Source of the DNA: Hyphomicrobiales bacterium
Lineage (GTDB): Bacteria > Pseudomonadota > Alphaproteobacteria > Rhizobiales > Beijerinckiaceae
Direction of reading: 5' to 3'
DNA: 49,982 nt
Assembly (NCBI GenBank): GCA_900473415.1
Contig: UCLR01000051.1
Coordinates: forward strand, 1-49,982
The translations under genes and the position numbers were made by a program. Of the stretch, positions 16,763-23,811 are shown in pieces. Under the pieces are notes generated by a model. That model saw nothing but the letters and a program-made list of their open reading frames with translations, searched no databases and had not been told where the DNA came from. How positions within the stretch are numbered: position 1 is the stretch's first letter; every line of letters starts with the position of its first letter.

Positions 16763-17308
16763 TCACTTCTCTCCGAGCGTGACGCGGCTGCGGGAAAGGA
16801 AGACAACTTCGTCGCCGCGGCGCGCCTGCAATTCCAGGGTCCAGGCACCGCTCTCGATGTGGTCGAAGCGGGCCACGTAGCGCCCCGGCGCCGGCTCCGT
16901 CAGTGCGACCTCATGGTCACGGGCGGACGTGGCGGGGTGGCGCAGCCGCGCAGTGGTCGTGAAGCCCGCGAGCGGCTGGCCCTGGCGATCGGCAAGCGTA
17001 ACGGCGAGCGCAGCGCCCTCGCCCTGTCGGGAGAGATTGGCCGCCGCGCTCCAGCCGCGCGCGTCGCGCTCGTGCTGGCGGGCGATCTCGGCGTTGAAGC
17101 CTTGGCTGTCCTCATAAGCGCTACGGGTCTCGACACCCGGCATGGTGCGCAAAGCCACCGTCATGATCGTCGCATTGACCGAGACGATGACGCCGAAGAA
17201 CAGGACCAGCATGGCGGCGACCATGCGCCCGGTCAGGACGAAGGGGCGGCGCGGGCGCGGGGCGGCAGGGGTGTCGCAGGACATCAGGAAAACTCCGCAG
17301 CAGCTCAT
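16763..17308 (-). CDS. ccoH: cbb3 oxidase assembly protein CcoH (FixH)
   Basis: This 181-residue protein has a short cytoplasmic N-terminus, one membrane helix (about 28-50, MVAAMLVLFFGVIVSVN) and a periplasmic domain ending in RSRVTLGEK. The GF-x-x-x-x-x-R--D--GW pattern after the helix is typical of FixH/CcoH, which is required for stable cbb3 assembly. Its ATG overlaps the ccoG stop by 4 nt; a second in-frame ATG eight codons on (17284) is an alternative start. The two cysteines at the extreme N-terminus (SCCG) lie in this uncertain part. Confidence 0.9.
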   Translation of the reverse strand: MSCCGVFLMSCDTPAAPRPRRPFVLTGRMVAAMLVLFFGVIVSVNATIMTVALRTMPGVETRSAYEDSQGFNAEIARQHERDARGWSAAANLSRQGEGAALAVTLADRQGQPLAGFTTTARLRHPATSARDHEVALTEPAPGRYVARFDHIESGAWTLELQARRGDEVVFLSRSRVTLGEK

Positions 17309-18759
17309 GGGTGCGCTCCCGGCGCCATGAAGTGGTCGGTCGCGCGCACGGTCTCGCCGGCGTAGAGATCCGAGGCGGTGATGGTGACCGGTTGCGAGGG
17401 GGCGAGCGTAATGCCCGCCGGCACCGTGACGAGCACGCGGACCTCGCGCGAGGAATCGGGATCGACCGTCACTATGGGGCGGATGTCGGCGGTCGGCGTC
17501 GTCCCCACCGTCTCGATCCGGATGCCGGGCAGCCCGTCCACGGTCAGCGCGAAGGGGCGCGGCTCCGGCCGCTTGTTGAGCAGCCTGACCGTATAGGCAT
17601 TGCGGATCGAGCCGTCGCTGAGCGTCACGAAGAGCGGGGCACGCTCGTGCAGCACCGAGATGTCGGCGGTGCGGCGCGTCGCGAGCTGCCAGAGCATCGC
17701 CCCGCCGACGACGAAGATCAGCGAGGCATAGGCCAGCGTGCGCGGGCGCAAGGGGCGGTAGATCGCCTTCAGGCCGGCGAGGCGGCGCTTGACGTTGCCG
17801 TCCGTGTCATAGGCGATCAGCCGGTCCGGGCGGCCGATCTTGGTCATGACGTTGTCGCAGGCGTCGATGCAGAGCCCGCACTGGATGCAATCGAGCTGGG
17901 CGCCCTCGCGGATGTCGATGCCGACCGGGCAGACGGCCACGCATTGGTGGCAGTCGACGCAATCGCCCGCCGGCGCACCCTGCGCGCGCAGGCGCTGCGC
18001 CTGCTTGAAGGAAACGCGCGGTTCGCCGCGGTCGTAGCGATAGGTGACGTTCAGCGCCTCGTCATCGGTCAGCGCCGCCTGGATGCGCGGCCAGGGACAC
18101 ATGAACTTGCAGACCTGCTCGCGCATGATGCCGGCGAGCGTATAGGTCGTGAAGGTGAGGATGCCGATCCAGGCATAAGCCGAGATGGGCGCGGTAAAGG
18201 TCGCGAGTTCCCGAACCAGCGTCGGCGCGTCGGCGAAATAGAGTACCCAGGCGCCGCCGGTCCACCAGGCGATGACGAGCCAGACCGTGTGCTTGGCCGT
18301 CTTGCGCCAGAGCTTGTCGAAGCTCCAGGACGCCTCGTCCAACCGCATCCGCTCGCGCCGGTCACCCTCGAAAAGGCGCTCCACGGCGAGGAAGAGGTCG
18401 GTCCAGACCGTCTGCGGGCAGAGATAGCCGCACCAGACCCGGCCCGCGACGGCGTTCATCAGGAAGAGGACGAACGCCGCCATGATGAGCAGGCCGGTGA
18501 AGTAATAGACCTCCTGCGGCCAGATCTCGATGAAGAAGAAGTAGAAGCGGTTGTTGGCGAGATCGGCCAGCACCGCCTGGTTCGGCAAATGCGGGCCGCG
18601 ATCCCAACGCAGGAAGGGCAGCAGGTAATAGATACCGAGGCACAGGAGGAGGATGATCCACTTCGCGCGCCGGAACGGGCCCGACACGCTCTGCGGGTAG
18701 ACCTTCCGCGACGCCGCGAAGAGCGGAAGGTCGTCGGGATCGGCCTCGGCGGTACTCAC
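17305..18759 (-). CDS. ccoG: cbb3 oxidase maturation factor CcoG (FixG), 2x[4Fe-4S]
   Basis: The 484-residue polytopic membrane protein has two cubane ferredoxin motifs, CVDCHQCVAVCP (about 265-276) and CIQCGLCIDACD (about 292-303), and a C-terminal Ig-like periplasmic domain. CcoG is a cupric reductase that supplies Cu(I) to the CcoA/CcoI pathway. I choose the GTG at 18759 rather than an ATG at 18789. The GTG sits one base after the ccoP stop and is preceded by GGAGGAGGG at ideal spacing, whereas the ATG would start inside ccoP. The real beginning is thus MSTAEADPDD. Confidence 0.93.
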   Translation of the reverse strand: MSTAEADPDDLPLFAASRKVYPQSVSGPFRRAKWIILLLCLGIYYLLPFLRWDRGPHLPNQAVLADLANNRFYFFFIEIWPQEVYYFTGLLIMAAFVLFLMNAVAGRVWCGYLCPQTVWTDLFLAVERLFEGDRRERMRLDEASWSFDKLWRKTAKHTVWLVIAWWTGGAWVLYFADAPTLVRELATFTAPISAYAWIGILTFTTYTLAGIMREQVCKFMCPWPRIQAALTDDEALNVTYRYDRGEPRVSFKQAQRLRAQGAPAGDCVDCHQCVAVCPVGIDIREGAQLDCIQCGLCIDACDNVMTKIGRPDRLIAYDTDGNVKRRLAGLKAIYRPLRPRTLAYASLIFVVGGAMLWQLATRRTADISVLHERAPLFVTLSDGSIRNAYTVRLLNKRPEPRPFALTVDGLPGIRIETVGTTPTADIRPIVTVDPDSSREVRVLVTVPAGITLAPSQPVTITASDLYAGETVRATDHFMAPGAHP

Positions 18760-18760
18760 G

Positions 18761-19663
18761 CTACTGCCCTCCTCCGAGCGAATGCACATAGACGGTCAGC
18801 GCCTTGACGGTCGTCTCGTCGAGACGTCCGCCCCACGCCGGCATCACGCCGCCCCGGCTGTTGGTGATGGTCTCGGTCAGCGAGGCCATATCCATGCCGT
18901 AGAGCGTGATGGCGTCGGTCAGGTTAGGCGCGCCCATCTCCTTGTTGCCCTTGCCGTCCTCGCCGTGGCAGGCGGCGCAGTTGTCGGCGAAGAGCTTGCG
19001 GCCGAGCGCCAGGTTCGCCTTCGGCTCGGTCGAGAGGCCGGCGAGTTCGCGGACATGGTTGGCCACAGCGTTGATCTCCTCGCGCTTGAGCGTGCCGTCG
19101 CGGCCGAAGGCCGGCATCTGGCTCACCCTCGTCTCGTCATTGCCGGCGACCCGGATGCCGTGGAGGATGGTCTGGCGAATGGCGTCGAGCGAGCCGCCCC
19201 AGAGCCAGTCGTCGTCATTGAGGTTCGGATAGCCTTTGGCGCCAGCGCCGCCGACGCCGTGGCAGGCGGCGCAATTGTCGCCGAAGGCGGCCTTGCCCTG
19301 CGCCATAGCGATCTGGAACAGCGCCGGGTCGGCCTTGATCTGCTCCGGCGTGGCCTCGGCCATGCCGGCGGCGAGCACGGCGCGCTGGGCCTTGAGCTCG
19401 TTCATCTGCACAGTGATGTCGGAGCGGGTCGCATAGCCGAACACGCCCTTGGTCGCATCCGTCAGCAGAGGCCAGGCCGGATAGACGATCCAGTAGCCGA
19501 AGGACCAGATGATGGTGGCGTAGAAGATGCCGAGCCACCAGCGCGGCAGCGGCGTGTTGAGCTCCCGGATGCCGTCCCATTCATGGCCGGTCGTGGTCTG
19601 GCCGGTGACGGGGTCGACGTGCAGAGTGTGGACCTTGGGGTCGTCGTGATGCTGGTCCATCAT
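18761..19663 (-). CDS. ccoP: cbb3-type cytochrome c oxidase subunit III (CcoP, diheme)
   Basis: The 300-residue protein carries an N-terminal membrane helix (about 41-62) and two c-type heme sites, Cys131-AA-Cys134-His135 and Cys229-AA-Cys232-His233. It passes electrons from the cytochrome bc1 complex through CcoO to CcoN. Two consecutive ATGs (19663 and 19660) begin right next to the ccoQ stop, so the exact start may be either. The lone Tyr/Trp-rich segment RWWLGIFYATIIWSFGYW is the usual CcoP anchor. Confidence 0.95.
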   Translation of the reverse strand: MMDQHHDDPKVHTLHVDPVTGQTTTGHEWDGIRELNTPLPRWWLGIFYATIIWSFGYWIVYPAWPLLTDATKGVFGYATRSDITVQMNELKAQRAVLAAGMAEATPEQIKADPALFQIAMAQGKAAFGDNCAACHGVGGAGAKGYPNLNDDDWLWGGSLDAIRQTILHGIRVAGNDETRVSQMPAFGRDGTLKREEINAVANHVRELAGLSTEPKANLALGRKLFADNCAACHGEDGKGNKEMGAPNLTDAITLYGMDMASLTETITNSRGGVMPAWGGRLDETTVKALTVYVHSLGGGQ

Positions 19664-19819
19664 TCAGTCCTCGCGCAGGGGAGAGAGCGCGGCTTCCTCG
19701 AAGCGAGCGCGGTTCTTCGGCCAGAAGGCGTAGGCGCAGACGCCGAGGAAGACGCCGACGAAGTAGAGCAGGCCTGCGGACTGGGCGAAGCCGGCGAGCC
19801 AGTGATAGGTCGTTTGCAT
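19664..19819 (-). CDS. ccoQ: cbb3-type oxidase subunit CcoQ
   Basis: A 51-residue protein between ccoO and ccoP: one membrane helix (about 13-33, SAGLLYFVGVFLGVCAYAFW) and a cytoplasmic tail with WPKNRARFEEAALSPLRED, which matches the CcoQ/FixQ pattern (YAFWP-NR--F--AA--PL). CcoQ stabilises the complex, notably the CcoP interaction. It abuts ccoP with no intergenic base and begins 11 nt after ccoO. Confidence 0.94.
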   Translation of the reverse strand: MQTTYHWLAGFAQSAGLLYFVGVFLGVCAYAFWPKNRARFEEAALSPLRED

Positions 19820-19830
19820 CGCTGCCTCGC

Positions 19831-20595
19831 TCACCGGATGTTGGCTTTGTCGTCGTAGAGCTTGAAGTCGACCATCGTGCCGAGCACCTGGAGGTAGGCG
19901 ATCAGGGCGTCGGCCTCGGTGATGCGCTGCGGGTCTCCGTCGAAGTCGCGCGACTGCACCTTGGGATAGCGCTTCTCGAGGTCGCCCTGGCCGGGATGGT
20001 CGGGCGTCGCCTGGGCCTTCAGGTCGCTTTCGGCCTGCGCGATCATCTCGTCGGTGTAGGGCACGCCGCCGAGACGGTTGGCCTTGAGCTCGTTGGCAAT
20101 CTCGCCGAAGGCCAGCTCGGTCTTCGCCAGGAAGGGATAGCCGGGCATGATCGACTGCGGCACCACGGCGCGCGGCTCGGCGAGATGGGCGCGCTGCCAC
20201 TCGTCCGAATACTTGCCGCCGACGCGGGCGAGATCCGGCCCGGTGCGCTTGGAGCCCCACTGGAAGGGCTTGTCGTACACGCTCTCCGCCGCGAGCGAGT
20301 AGTGCCCGTAGCGCTCGACCTCGTCGCGCAGCGGCCGGATCATCTGACTGTGGCAGTTGTAGCAGCCCTCGCGGACAAAGATGTCGCGTCCGGCGAGTTC
20401 CAGCGGCGTGTAGGGCCGGATACCCTGCACGGTCTCGATGGTGTTCTTCAGATAGAAGAGCGGTGCGATCTCGACCAGACCGCCGATAGAGACCACCAGC
20501 AGCACGCCGATGACCAGGACGATCGAGTTGGTCTCGAAGATCTTGTGCTTCGCCCAGAGCGACCGGCGCGGAGCCTTGTGTTCGATGCTCGTCAT
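19831..20595 (-). CDS. ccoO: cbb3-type cytochrome c oxidase subunit II (CcoO, monoheme)
   Basis: The 254-residue protein has one N-terminal membrane helix (about 24-45) and a single c-type heme site Cys78-YN-Cys81-His82, followed by SQMIRPLRDEVERYGHYS, a segment nearly invariant in CcoO. It accepts electrons from CcoP and hands them to CcoN. The start lies 14 nt after the ccoN stop. Length is normal. Confidence 0.96.
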   Translation of the reverse strand: MTSIEHKAPRRSLWAKHKIFETNSIVLVIGVLLVVSIGGLVEIAPLFYLKNTIETVQGIRPYTPLELAGRDIFVREGCYNCHSQMIRPLRDEVERYGHYSLAAESVYDKPFQWGSKRTGPDLARVGGKYSDEWQRAHLAEPRAVVPQSIMPGYPFLAKTELAFGEIANELKANRLGGVPYTDEMIAQAESDLKAQATPDHPGQGDLEKRYPKVQSRDFDGDPQRITEADALIAYLQVLGTMVDFKLYDDKANIR

Positions 20596-20609
20596 GATGA
20601 TTCAGCTCC

Positions 20610-22277
20610 TCAGACGGCGGCAGCCAGCGGTGCCTGCGTCTCGTCGGAGCGCGGCATCGCGGCCACGCTTTCCGAGCGCACGGTCATCCAGAGGTTGAAG
20701 GCCATGATCAGCGCGCCGATCAGGAACAGGGCGCCGCCCATCGCGCGGATCACATAGAAGGGGTGCATCGCCGCGACCGTCTCGATGAACGAGTATTCGA
20801 GGAAGCCGAGCGAGGTGTAGGCGCGCCACATCAGGCCCTGCAGGATGCCCGAAACCCACATCGCCGAGATGTAGAGGACGATGCCGAGCGTCGAGACCCA
20901 GAAGTGCCAGCTCACCAGCTTCAGCGAGTAGAGCTGCTTGCGGTTCCACAGCCAGGGCACGAGGCAGTAGATCGCGCCGAAGGAGATGTAGGCGACCCAG
21001 CCGAGCGCACCGGAATGGACGTGGCCGATGGTCCAGTCGGTGTAGTGCGAGAGGCCGTTGACCGCCTTGATCGACATGAGCGGCCCCTCGAAGGTCGACA
21101 TGCCGTAGAAGGCGAGCGAGACCACCATCATGCGCAGCACGGGGTCGGTGCGCAGCCGGTCCCAGGCGCCGGACAGCGTCATGATGCCATTGATCATGCC
21201 GCCCCAGGAGGGCATCCACAGCATGATCGAGAAGGTCATGCCGAGCGTCTGCGCCCAGTCGGGCAGCGCGGTGTAGTGCAGGTGGTGGGGGCCGGCCCAG
21301 ATATAGATGAAGATCAGCGCCCAGAAGTGAATGATCGAGAGCCGATAGCTGTAGATCGGCCGCTCCGCGCGCTTGGGCACGAAGTAGTACACGATCGCGA
21401 GGAAGCCGGCGGTGAGGAAGAAGCCGACCGCGTTATGGCCGTACCACCACTGGAACATTGCGTCCTGCACGCCCGACCACAGGCCGAACGACTTCGGCGA
21501 GAGGATCGAGACCGGGATCGCGACGTTGTTGCCGATGTGCAGGACGGCGATGGTCAGGATGAAGCCGAGATAGAACCAGTTCGCCACATAGATATGCGGC
21601 TCCTTGCGCTTCATCACCGTGCCGAGAAACACCAGCAGGTACACAACCCAGACGATGGTGAGCCAGAGGTCGGCATACCATTCCGGCTCGGCGTATTCCT
21701 TGCTCTGGGTGATGCCGAGCAGGTAGCCGGTGCCAGCGATGACGATGAACAGGTTGTAGCCGAGCACGACGAACCAGGGCGAGAGCACGCCGGCGAGGCG
21801 CGCCCGGCAGGTGCGCTGCACGACGTAGAAGGAGGTGCTGATCAGCACGTTGCCGCCGAAGGCGAAGACCACCGCCGAGGTGTGCAGCGGCCGCATCCGG
21901 CCGAAATTCGTCCAGGGCAGGTCAAAGTTCAGATCGGGGAAGGCGAGCTGCAACGCGATGATCAGGCCGACGGTGAAGCCGGCGATGCCCCAGAACATCG
22001 CCGCCACCGTCGCGAACTTGACCGGGCCGAAATTGTAGTTCGGCTTGCCGCCGATCTCCTGCGGCTCGACCGCAACCGAGCCGTCGAAGCAGCGGTTCGC
22101 GATCAGGACCACGCCGACCAGCGCCGCCACGACGCCGAGCATCGCATGGAAGGCGTAGCCGGAATTCTCCGTCAGCGCGGCGATGACGATCAGCGGCAGC
22201 ACGCAGGCCGCCGCGATCAGCATGCCGATCAATTCTCCGACAGTCGCCTGTCTGACTGGACTTGCCTTCGCGGTCAC
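20610..22277 (-). CDS. ccoN: cbb3-type cytochrome c oxidase catalytic subunit I (CcoN)
   Basis: The 555-residue, about 12-helix heme-copper oxidase subunit binds heme b and the b3-CuB centre. Recognisable are HTSAVVFAFGGN, the YGHNAVGFFLT region with the active-site tyrosine/histidine, HLHYTALPDW and the HVHSGALGW stretch. It catalyses high-affinity O2 reduction coupled to proton pumping under low oxygen. The start codon is GTG (22275-22277) preceded by GCGGGGGACGG. The 127-nt leader up to the fnr gene holds an Fnr/FixK box at 22354-22367. It opens the ccoNOQPGHIS operon. Confidence 0.97.
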   Translation of the reverse strand: MTAKASPVRQATVGELIGMLIAAACVLPLIVIAALTENSGYAFHAMLGVVAALVGVVLIANRCFDGSVAVEPQEIGGKPNYNFGPVKFATVAAMFWGIAGFTVGLIIALQLAFPDLNFDLPWTNFGRMRPLHTSAVVFAFGGNVLISTSFYVVQRTCRARLAGVLSPWFVVLGYNLFIVIAGTGYLLGITQSKEYAEPEWYADLWLTIVWVVYLLVFLGTVMKRKEPHIYVANWFYLGFILTIAVLHIGNNVAIPVSILSPKSFGLWSGVQDAMFQWWYGHNAVGFFLTAGFLAIVYYFVPKRAERPIYSYRLSIIHFWALIFIYIWAGPHHLHYTALPDWAQTLGMTFSIMLWMPSWGGMINGIMTLSGAWDRLRTDPVLRMMVVSLAFYGMSTFEGPLMSIKAVNGLSHYTDWTIGHVHSGALGWVAYISFGAIYCLVPWLWNRKQLYSLKLVSWHFWVSTLGIVLYISAMWVSGILQGLMWRAYTSLGFLEYSFIETVAAMHPFYVIRAMGGALFLIGALIMAFNLWMTVRSESVAAMPRSDETQAPLAAAV

Positions 22278-22353
22278 GTCCGTCCCCCGCTTCCTCGCCG
22301 GCGCAGAAGCACGCCATCAATGGGAGGCTTAGCGAGCCGGCGAATGCGGGGCG

Positions 22354-22367
22354 TTGATTCAGGTCAA
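22354..22367. promoter_or_regulatory. Fnr/FixK box upstream of ccoNOQP
   Basis: TTGAT-TCAG-GTCAA matches the TTGAY-N4-RTCAA pattern of Fnr/FixK sites. Its centre lies about 83 nt before the ccoN GTG, leaving room for a class II promoter (box at -41.5) and a leader of about 40 nt. Activation of ccoNOQP by Fnr or FixK is well established in alphaproteobacteria. The regulator encoded immediately upstream is the obvious candidate. Confidence 0.85.
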
Positions 22368-22404
22368 CGGGAGGGCGAAAACGGTGCGGCGAGAGGGCGC
22401 AGGA

Positions 22405-23124
22405 TCACGCCGCGAGTTGGTTCATCCGCTCGGGATTCATCAGCCGCACGCCACCGGGAACGATCAGGATCGTCTTGTCCTTCGCCAGGCGGGTGAAGGT
22501 GCGGCTCACCGTCTCGATGGTCAGCCCTAGGAAGTCGGCAATGTCCTGCCGCGTCATCGGCAGCGGCACGGTGACGGAAGGCTTGCCGAGCCGCGCCCAG
22601 CGCTGCTGCATGCCGAGCAGGAAGCAGACCAGCTTCTCCTCGGCGCTGCGTCGGCCGAGCAGCATCATCTGTTCGTGGGCGAGGGTGAGTTCATGGGTCG
22701 CGGCCTCATGCAGCCGCTTCAGCAGATGCGGCTTGGCGTCGACCAGCGCGGTATAAGCGCTCCGCGAGAAGGAGCAGGCCGTGACCTCGCCGATCGCATC
22801 GGCCGAAAAGCCGAAGGCGTCGCGCATGGCGAGTCCGAGGAAATCCCCCGGCAGGGCGAAGCCGACGACCTGCCGGCGGCCGTCCGAGAGCAGCTTGTAG
22901 AGGCGAACGACGCCTTCGGTGATGTTGTAGACCGAGTGAGCCTCGCGACCCTGCGTGAACAGCGTCGCGCCCGAGGCGAAATGGGTGTGATGCGCCAAGG
23001 ATTCCAGCAGAGCCAGCTCTTCATCCGACAGGGACGCACAGACACTGACCAGTCGCACCATGCAATTTTGGCAGCTGCCGTCGCCGCGTGATGCCGCGGC
23101 GCAGCCTGTGGGATGACAATTCAC
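22405..23124 (-). CDS. Fnr-type oxygen-responsive regulator (FnrN/AadR/FixK class)
   Basis: This 239-residue Crp-family regulator has an N-terminal cysteine cluster with Cys3, Cys8, Cys18, Cys21 and Cys29 (CQNC then seven residues then C), a cNMP-like sensor domain, a conserved internal cysteine (Cys117, in EVTACSFS) aligned with Cys122 of E. coli Fnr, and a helix-turn-helix at about 191-213 with the ETVSR recognition sequence specific for TTGAT half sites. It therefore should bind an O2-labile [4Fe-4S] cluster and act as a true sensor rather than as cysteine-free FixK. A box at 23208-23221 lies about 90 nt before its start, suggesting autoregulation. It is co-directional with and directly upstream of the cco operon. 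Confidence 0.92.
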   Translation of the reverse strand: MNCHPTGCAAASRGDGSCQNCMVRLVSVCASLSDEELALLESLAHHTHFASGATLFTQGREAHSVYNITEGVVRLYKLLSDGRRQVVGFALPGDFLGLAMRDAFGFSADAIGEVTACSFSRSAYTALVDAKPHLLKRLHEAATHELTLAHEQMMLLGRRSAEEKLVCFLLGMQQRWARLGKPSVTVPLPMTRQDIADFLGLTIETVSRTFTRLAKDKTILIVPGGVRLMNPERMNQLAA

Positions 23125-23207
23125 GATCGCACCTTCTCGCTCGTCATGGCGACCATAGCCGATGCTTGCGCTGCAACAAAGCGGGCGTCCGGTCGCAGGG
23201 GTATGCG

Positions 23208-23221
23208 TTGACGCAGATCAA
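23208..23221. promoter_or_regulatory. Fnr/FixK box between fnr and the GNAT-like gene
   Basis: TTGAC-GCAG-ATCAA fits TTGAY-N4-RTCAA. It lies about 90 nt before the fnr ATG (- strand) and about 64 nt before the proposed GTG of the divergent GNAT-like gene (+ strand). One box could thus mediate autoregulation of fnr and activation of the divergent gene. Confidence 0.75.
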
Positions 23222-23278
23222 TGCGTCCCCGCGGCGCATAACACCACCGTGCACCCTGAATTCCGGGAGAGATGTTCA

Positions 23279-23746
23279 GTGGCCGGCGATGACCTTTTCG
23301 AAGTCGCGCGCATCGCGCCCTCCGGCGCCGACTCCGTCTACGCCCTCGTCTCCATGCTGCATGCGGACGTCACGCCCGACGGCTGGGCGGCTTTCGTGCG
23401 CGAGCATTCGCAGGACGGCGCGAAGCCCTGCGGCGTCTTTGCCCTGCGCGACGGACGCGGCATGCCGCACGGCCTTTTTGCGTTCGCCGTCACGCAGGGA
23501 ATCGACAGCTGCGCCACGCTGGAGATTTCGGAGCTCGCCATGCTGCGCCTGCCGGGTACGCATCTCGTCGACGCGCTATTGCGCTTCGCCAACCGGCTCG
23601 CGGAGGAACTCGCCCTCCCCCGCATCGCGATCTCGCTCGAGCGCTCGGCCGCCTGGGTACAGGATCACGATGCCTTGCAGCGCTCCGGTTTCGAGGTCGA
23701 CCGGGTGATGGTCCTGCGGCGGGCGAGGTTCGATTCGGCGGCATGA
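23279..23746 (+). CDS. GNAT-like acetyltransferase of unknown substrate
   Basis: From the GTG at 23279 the product is 155 residues. The central part (LEISELAMLRLPGTHLVDALLRFANRLAEE...) resembles the beta4-alpha3 core of GNAT N-acetyltransferases, with a final -GFEVDRVMVLRR strand. However, the canonical R-x-x-G-x-G/A acetyl-CoA loop is reduced to RLPGTH. It might thus be an inactive or divergent relative. I prefer 23279 because GGGAGAG lies just before it, and because a longer reading from 23162 would place the Fnr/FixK box inside the gene. It is divergent from fnr. Confidence 0.6.
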   Translation: MAGDDLFEVARIAPSGADSVYALVSMLHADVTPDGWAAFVREHSQDGAKPCGVFALRDGRGMPHGLFAFAVTQGIDSCATLEISELAMLRLPGTHLVDALLRFANRLAEELALPRIAISLERSAAWVQDHDALQRSGFEVDRVMVLRRARFDSAA

Positions 23747-23756
23747 GAGCCGCCGA
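23735..23756. terminator. Hairpin at the end of the GNAT-like gene
   Basis: TCGGCGGC (23735-23742) pairs perfectly with GCCGCCGA (23749-23756) around a six-base loop that contains the stop codon. There is no T run after it, so it would be at best a weak or Rho-assisted terminator. It separates two convergent genes, the GNAT-like gene and the thiolase, in a 65-nt gap. Confidence 0.4.
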
Positions 23757-23811
23757 GTTGACCTGCCTCAATGCTGCAGCGCAGCGTGAGAGGCCGATCG
23801 GCGAGACATGA

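Noticed and set aside
20763..22496. Open frame of 577 codons on the + strand opposite ccoN
   Set aside because: It is a mirror of ccoN codon bias, has no recognisable domain, and runs through the Fnr/FixK box and into fnr.
23162..23278. 39-codon N-terminal extension of the GNAT-like gene
   Set aside because: It would place the Fnr/FixK box inside the coding region. A GTG at 23279 has a better RBS and starts where the recognisable domain begins.
23758..23771. TTGACCTGCCTCAA, resembling an Fnr/FixK box
   Set aside because: The second half-site starts with C instead of A or G, and the site is between two convergent gene ends, where no promoter is expected.
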